Positions 7,413 to 11,226 of a DNA stretch of 11,226 bases are shown here, one piece after another. The translations under genes were made by a program, and so were the position numbers. Position 1 is the stretch's first letter. Each line of letters begins with the position of its first letter. The stretch covers positions 1 through 11,226 of the forward strand of contig JACZUR010000041.1 in NCBI GenBank assembly GCA_022573095.1, read 5' to 3'. A model generated the notes under the pieces. It was not told the origin of the DNA. It ran no database searches and saw only the letters and a program-made list of their open reading frames with translations. Source of the stretch: Gemmatimonadota bacterium. GTDB lineage: Bacteria > Gemmatimonadota > Gemmatimonadetes > Gemmatimonadales > GWC2-71-9.

Positions 7413-9839
7413 TTGGACTGGATCAGGTGGTTTTCCGAGACCGGAATCGACGACATCGATAGTGTAGGCGGAAAGAACGCCTCACTAGGCGAGATGATCC
7501 GTGAACTTCATCCGTTGGGAATTCGAGTTCCCGATGGATTCTCCATCACGGCAGGCGCCTACCGCCGCTTCCTCGAATCGAACTCCCTGGAATCGAAGAT
7601 CCGAGAGGAGCTCAGCGGCATCGAAGAGGGAAACGTCGCACAACTCAAGAGCCGGGCGGCACAAGTTCGCCAGTTGATGGGCGCTGGCGAATTGCCTCTG
7701 GACCTAATCGAAGAGATTCAGAGCTCATACGGTGAATTATCACGCAAGGGCGGCGTGGAGAAGATTCACGTCGCCGTCCGCTCTTCAGCGACGGCGGAAG
7801 ACCTGCCGAATGCAAGCTTCGCCGGACAGCAGGAAACGTATCTCATGGTGCATGGTGTCGCCGAACTGCTCGACGCCGTCAAGCGCGCGTTCGCCAGCCT
7901 CTTTACGGCACGAGCAATCAACTATCGCAACCGTATGGGGTTCGATCACTTCCAGACCGCGCTTTCCGTAGGTGTACAGCAGATGGTGAGATCGGATCTA
8001 TCCGCGAGCGGAGTTATGTTCACGCTGGACACTGAATCCGGTTTCAGAAACGTTGTGCTCGTGACTTCGAGCTACGGACTCGGGGAAAACATCGTTCAGG
8101 GAAAGATAGTCCCAGACGAGTTCTACGTGCACAAGACCATGCTAGCGCAGGGTTTTGAACCCATTCTCCGAAAGAAACTTGGCGCCAAACGACTCAAACT
8201 GGTTTACAACGAGGCCGACCACAGCCAAGCCAACATCGCTACTCCACAAAAAGACCAGGACAGGTTCTCGCTAAGCGATCCGGATCTACTGCAACTAGCA
8301 CGGTGGGGCGTAGCCATCGAGGATCACTACTCTCGAAAACGCGGAGTCGACACTCCGATGGATATCGAGTGGGCCCGGGATGGGTTGACCAGCCAGCTGT
8401 TCATAGTTCAAGCACGGCCAGAGACAGTTCACTCGCAGAAAACCACCGGCCTGATCCGAGAGTACAGGCTCAAGGGGACTGGGAAAGTGATTGCTGAGGG
8501 TTTGCCGGTCGGCAACTCGATCGCCACTGGGGACGCAAAGGTTCTTACCGACCTCGACAAGATGGATGAGTTCAAAGAGGGTGAAGTGTTGGTTACCGAA
8601 AATACCGATCCCGACTGGGAACCAATCATGAAGCTGGCATCCGCAATCGTGACCGAACGGGGCGGGCGTACGTCGCATGCAGCCATCGTAGCACGCGAAC
8701 TCGGAGTTCCCGCAGTAGTCGGCTCCTTTGACGCAACCAAAGAGATCCACACCGGCCGAACCATAACCGTATCTGCCGCCGAGGGTGACGTCGGCCGAGT
8801 GTACGGGGGGGCGATCGATTTTGAAGTGCACGAAATCGACCCGTTCAGTCTCCCGAGACCCAAGACAAAGATTATGCTAAACGTGGGAACACCTGAAAAA
8901 GCGTTTTCGTCCGCCCTGCTTCCGAACGATGGCGTAGGTCTCGCGCGAATCGAGTTCATATTTGCGAGTTGGGTCAGACTGCACCCTCTGGCCCTCACTC
9001 GTTACCATGAGCTACCCGAGGACATCAAGATACAAGTAGACGAGATTACAGCTGGCTATGGGCGCAAGACCGATTACTTCGTAGACAAACTTGCACAGGG
9101 TATCGGCACAATCGCAGGTGCGTTCTGGCCGAACCCGGTCATTCTTCGATTCTCGGACTTCAAGACCAATGAATACGCGCACTTGCTCGGCGGCGAACAA
9201 TTCGAGCCGAAGGAGGAGAACCCAATGCTCGGTTGGCGGGGGGCCAGTAGATACTACCATCCCGACTACAAAGACGGGTTCATGTTGGAGGTAGCCGCAG
9301 TAAAGAGAGTCCGTGAAACGTTCGGCCTGACCAACCTCAAGGTAATGATCCCGTTTTGCCGAACTCCCGATCAGGGACGCAAAGTGCTCGAAGTAATGGC
9401 TGAAGGCGGATTAGTGCAGGGCGAGAATGATCTCGAGGTCTATGTGATGGCCGAACTCCCCTCAAACATCTGGCTCGCCGCAGAGTTTGCAGAAATCTTT
9501 GACGGTTTTTCGATCGGTACTAACGACCTTACACAGCTGACTCTCGGCGTGGACCGGGACTCGGCGCGTATCGCCGACCTCTTTGACGAATGCAATGAAG
9601 CCGTTATGCAATCATGCGCTACGCTAATTCGCGAAGCCGCCAAGAAGGGCAAGAAGGTCGGAATCTGCGGGCAGGCACCGTCAGATTATCCCGACTTCGC
9701 AGCCTTCCTAGTGAAGGAGGGGATCGATTCGATCAGTATCAACCCGGACGCGGTGATGGCCACCACCAAATCAGTACTGGAAATGGAGGACAGGCTCTCG
9801 ACTATTCCGATAACGGAGGCGTCTGCCAAGGGACGTTAA
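7413..9839 (+). CDS. ppsA: Phosphoenolpyruvate synthase (pyruvate, water dikinase)
   Basis: This enzyme converts pyruvate, ATP and water to phosphoenolpyruvate, AMP and phosphate in the cytoplasm, the entry step of gluconeogenesis from pyruvate. The 808 residues are full length. Residues about 10-340 are the PEP/pyruvate-binding (ATP-grasp) domain, with VGGKNASLGEM, AVRSSATAEDLPNASFAGQQ and QARPETVHS. The phosphohistidine domain (about 385-460) carries the catalytic His422 in ERGGRTSHAAIVARELGVPA. The C-terminal TIM barrel (about 480-790) has GVGLARIEFIF, LRFSDFKTNEYAHLLGG, ENPMLGWRGASRY, SIGTNDLTQLTLGVDRD and the catalytic Cys752 in GICGQAPSDYP. Nothing essential is missing. Translation starts at TTG 7413 with GAGGAG upstream. 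A 136-bp gap separates it from the protease gene, so it probably has its own promoter. No PpsR-like regulator gene is adjacent. Confidence 0.97.
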   Translation: MDWIRWFSETGIDDIDSVGGKNASLGEMIRELHPLGIRVPDGFSITAGAYRRFLESNSLESKIREELSGIEEGNVAQLKSRAAQVRQLMGAGELPLDLIEEIQSSYGELSRKGGVEKIHVAVRSSATAEDLPNASFAGQQETYLMVHGVAELLDAVKRAFASLFTARAINYRNRMGFDHFQTALSVGVQQMVRSDLSASGVMFTLDTESGFRNVVLVTSSYGLGENIVQGKIVPDEFYVHKTMLAQGFEPILRKKLGAKRLKLVYNEADHSQANIATPQKDQDRFSLSDPDLLQLARWGVAIEDHYSRKRGVDTPMDIEWARDGLTSQLFIVQARPETVHSQKTTGLIREYRLKGTGKVIAEGLPVGNSIATGDAKVLTDLDKMDEFKEGEVLVTENTDPDWEPIMKLASAIVTERGGRTSHAAIVARELGVPAVVGSFDATKEIHTGRTITVSAAEGDVGRVYGGAIDFEVHEIDPFSLPRPKTKIMLNVGTPEKAFSSALLPNDGVGLARIEFIFASWVRLHPLALTRYHELPEDIKIQVDEITAGYGRKTDYFVDKLAQGIGTIAGAFWPNPVILRFSDFKTNEYAHLLGGEQFEPKEENPMLGWRGASRYYHPDYKDGFMLEVAAVKRVRETFGLTNLKVMIPFCRTPDQGRKVLEVMAEGGLVQGENDLEVYVMAELPSNIWLAAEFAEIFDGFSIGTNDLTQLTLGVDRDSARIADLFDECNEAVMQSCATLIREAAKKGKKVGICGQAPSDYPDFAAFLVKEGIDSISINPDAVMATTKSVLEMEDRLSTIPITEASAKGR

Positions 9840-9883
9840 CGAATATCGATTCCTGTGATAGACGCGCTGGCAGCAGGAGCCCA

Positions 9884-10213
9884 TCAAGCATCCTCCTCCT
9901 CAAAGCTCAAGTTCACGCTCGCGATGTACTTTCTGAAGTGGCGATACAGGAACCCAACGAAGGAAGTAACCATCTGCCACTCGTTTTCTCCTCCGCGCGG
10001 CTGGATCACGGCCACGACAGTACCACCAAGCGCCTTCTGAAAATTTATCCAGCCCTTGTACGAAGCGTGCACCCACTTCTCCTGGTTCTTCTTCTTGGGA
10101 CCGTGGCGGTGCAGCGTTCCACGGCCAGCCCGCCTCAGGTCTAACTCCTTTTGGACGAGGAGGCGGAACAGGTTGTCATCCTCATAGCGCGGAGTAATGG
10201 TCACCGTGATCAT
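9884..10213 (-). CDS. Conserved-looking protein of unknown function, 109 residues
   Basis: I do not recognise this family. The ATG at 10213 has a strong AGGAG 5 nt upstream, and the frame is free of the low-complexity bias seen in antisense shadows. The protein begins MITVTITPRYEDDNLFRLL, continues with a basic segment (LDLRRAGRGTLHRHGPKKK), then an aromatic-rich part (KWVHASYKGWINFQKALGG, VVAVIQPRGG) and EWQMVTSFVGFLYRHFRKYI, ending in an acidic EEEDA. It has no signal peptide and no clear membrane segment, so it is probably cytoplasmic. The basic N-terminal half would fit nucleic-acid or ribosome contact, but that is only an inference. It converges on ppsA with a 44-bp gap and follows the FMN reductase gene by 71 bp on the same strand. 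Confidence 0.75.
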   Translation of the reverse strand: MITVTITPRYEDDNLFRLLVQKELDLRRAGRGTLHRHGPKKKNQEKWVHASYKGWINFQKALGGTVVAVIQPRGGENEWQMVTSFVGFLYRHFRKYIASVNLSFEEEDA

Positions 10214-10284
10214 AACAACTCCTTTGAGGTTAGCCTTTTAAGATGCCGCCAACCACCCGCCCGCGAAAGCTTTGTGTGCGGACG

Positions 10285-10875
10285 TCAGCTGGCCCTTACG
10301 AGAACCTCCAGGCATTGAGCCGGACACACGGACTGCCTTACGTAGTCGACCATCTTCGTCGCGACGCTTCTGATCTGCTTCTCAGCCTCACCATCCAAGC
10401 ATCTTCCATCTTCATCAAACACCTGGCGCACACCGGCGACCGAGACCGGTCCCGGAAGCACTATAGAGCCAACATGCGAACATATGCTCCTGAGTTGTTC
10501 GAGTGACTTAATGGCTCCGATACGGCCGGCGGCGACACCGAGCAGGGCGACAGGTTTGCCGGCCAGAACGGAAGGAAAACCCAAGTTCTCGATCACGAGT
10601 TTGATCGTGCTGCTTATCCCCCCGTGGTATTCGGGCGTCGAAAGAATTACTCCCGATGCGCTCTTGACCATCTCCCTGAGCCGTTCCGGTCCCAGGTTGT
10701 CACCGACGGCCCCCGGTGAGAGGAGAGGCATCTCGGCCGGGTCGAATGTGTCGACAGCTATACCGTTCGCCTGCAGCTCGTCGACGACCAGCGCAACTGC
10801 TTTAGACGTATAGTTCCCGGGCCGCGTCGTACCCAGGATAACCGCTATGCGAATATCTTCCGATGTGTCATTCAT
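10285..10875 (-). CDS. NAD(P)H-dependent FMN reductase (flavodoxin-like)
   Basis: This 196-residue cytoplasmic protein fits the NADPH-dependent FMN reductase family, which binds FMN and reduces flavins, quinones, azo or nitro compounds with NAD(P)H. The first strand and phosphate loop are IAVILGTTRPGNYTSKA (G15-T-T-R18 and the following N21 and S24). The flavin-contacting motif is STPEYHGGISSTIKLVIENLG (T80-P-E-Y83). VALLGVAAGRIGAIKSLEQLR forms the next strand and helix. The ATG at 10875 has AGGA 7 nt upstream. The physiological substrate cannot be told from sequence. The C-terminal tail (SVCPAQCLEVLVRAS) has two Cys close together. It follows the SecD-derived frame by 42 bp on the same strand. 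Confidence 0.93.
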   Translation of the reverse strand: MNDTSEDIRIAVILGTTRPGNYTSKAVALVVDELQANGIAVDTFDPAEMPLLSPGAVGDNLGPERLREMVKSASGVILSTPEYHGGISSTIKLVIENLGFPSVLAGKPVALLGVAAGRIGAIKSLEQLRSICSHVGSIVLPGPVSVAGVRQVFDEDGRCLDGEAEKQIRSVATKMVDYVRQSVCPAQCLEVLVRAS

Positions 10876-10917
10876 GATCCTGTCCTGAAGCGTGTTTAAA
10901 CATTGCTGGGTTATGTG

Positions 10918-11226
10918 CTAATTCTTTGCGTAAAGCGGATAATCCACTTCGCGCGGGACTTCAACCGCAAGGATGTGAAGCGCGCCATCGGCGCTGGCAA
11001 CAACCGCCGTCGTCGAGTCTCCAGTGGCGTTCGCCACCACAAAATCCTTGGGGTCCATCCGGATCTCTGGTTCGTCTGAGTTCGTGGACCACGTTCCCGA
11101 GCCACTCATGGCAACCGATGCCAGGCTGCGACCAGCCCGCAGCTCCTCTTTCATCCGCTCGAAGATGAGGATGTTGGCGTCGATCGCCATGCCTACGGAG
11201 AGGATGAACGCAGCCACGCCGGAGAG
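10918..11226 (-). CDS. SecD C-terminal segment joined to an unrelated tail, 5' partial
   Basis: The frame is open past the window edge, so the start is not seen. The visible N-terminal part is a SecD transmembrane segment and cytoplasmic loop: GVAAFILSVGMAIDANILIF, then ERMKEELRAGRSLASVA. SecD, with SecF, uses the proton gradient to help protein export by SecYEG. In a normal SecD this is followed by an A-GF-RAW loop and two more membrane helices. Here, after about position 11110, the frame continues instead into about 63 polar residues (MSGSGTWSTNSDEPEIRMDP... to VPREVDYPLYAKN) with no membrane helix and no SecD similarity that I can see, ending at TAG 10918. No alternative frame restores SecD. 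It may be a truncated or decayed secD, a fusion, or an assembly join near a contig end. No secF follows; the next gene is the FMN reductase. Confidence 0.7.
   Translation of the reverse strand, partial: LSGVAAFILSVGMAIDANILIFERMKEELRAGRSLASVAMSGSGTWSTNSDEPEIRMDPKDFVVANATGDSTTAVVASADGALHILAVEVPREVDYPLYAKN

Noticed and set aside
8295..8998. Two long open frames on the minus strand inside ppsA (178 and 189 residues)
   Set aside because: They are antisense to a fully conserved ppsA, have no recognisable domains and no convincing ribosome-binding site; their content mirrors the codons of ppsA.
10894..10901. GTTTAAAC palindrome between the SecD-derived frame and the FMN reductase gene
   Set aside because: An 8-bp palindrome alone is expected by chance and has no accompanying element.
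1..11226. CRISPR array, tRNA, rRNA, insertion sequence or defence island
   Set aside because: No spaced direct repeats, cloverleaf or rRNA-like stretches, transposase motifs or terminal inverted repeats were seen on either strand.

Overview
The window looks like chromosomal DNA of a Gram-negative, moderately GC-rich bacterium. The best guess is Gemmatimonadota or a close relative. The grounds are the PD40-propeller/surface-antigen protein next to a GWxTD-like secreted protein, and the style of the M48 lipoprotein. This placement comes from recognising family styles and was not tested by a search. Both ends cut through genes. No rRNA, tRNA, CRISPR array, transposase, integrase or phage module is visible.

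There are four blocks of alternating strand. (1) Positions 1-3943, plus strand: a 5'-truncated protein with WSPDG propeller repeats and an outer-membrane beta-barrel, overlapping by 37 nt a secreted protein that is mostly helical and GWxTD-like. Together they look like a cell-envelope pair. (2) Positions 3949-5591, minus strand: four small genes. In transcription order they are a two-helix membrane protein (holin-like), a PC4-type ssDNA-binding protein, an A-type iron-sulfur carrier (HesB/IscA family, TTG start with a good SD), and an EVE-domain protein whose frame is broken inside a 9-bp tandem repeat. The EVE gene ends 5 bp from the preceding plus-strand gene, so the two are convergent. (3) Positions 5592-9839, plus strand: a divergent intergenic region with a GC-rich hairpin, an M48 metalloprotease with an odd lipobox, and phosphoenolpyruvate synthase (ppsA, TTG start). 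(4) Positions 9884-11226, minus strand: in transcription order, a truncated SecD segment joined to an unrelated tail, an NAD(P)H-dependent FMN reductase, and an unrecognised 109-residue protein converging on ppsA.

Most genes are housekeeping or envelope functions: outer-membrane assembly and quality control, Fe-S delivery, and gluconeogenic PEP supply. I see no coherent new defence, mobile or biosynthetic system. The points most worth checking are the repeat-associated frameshift in the EVE gene, the SecD chimera at the right edge (real fusion or assembly join), the 109-residue unknown, and the non-canonical lipobox of the M48 protease.
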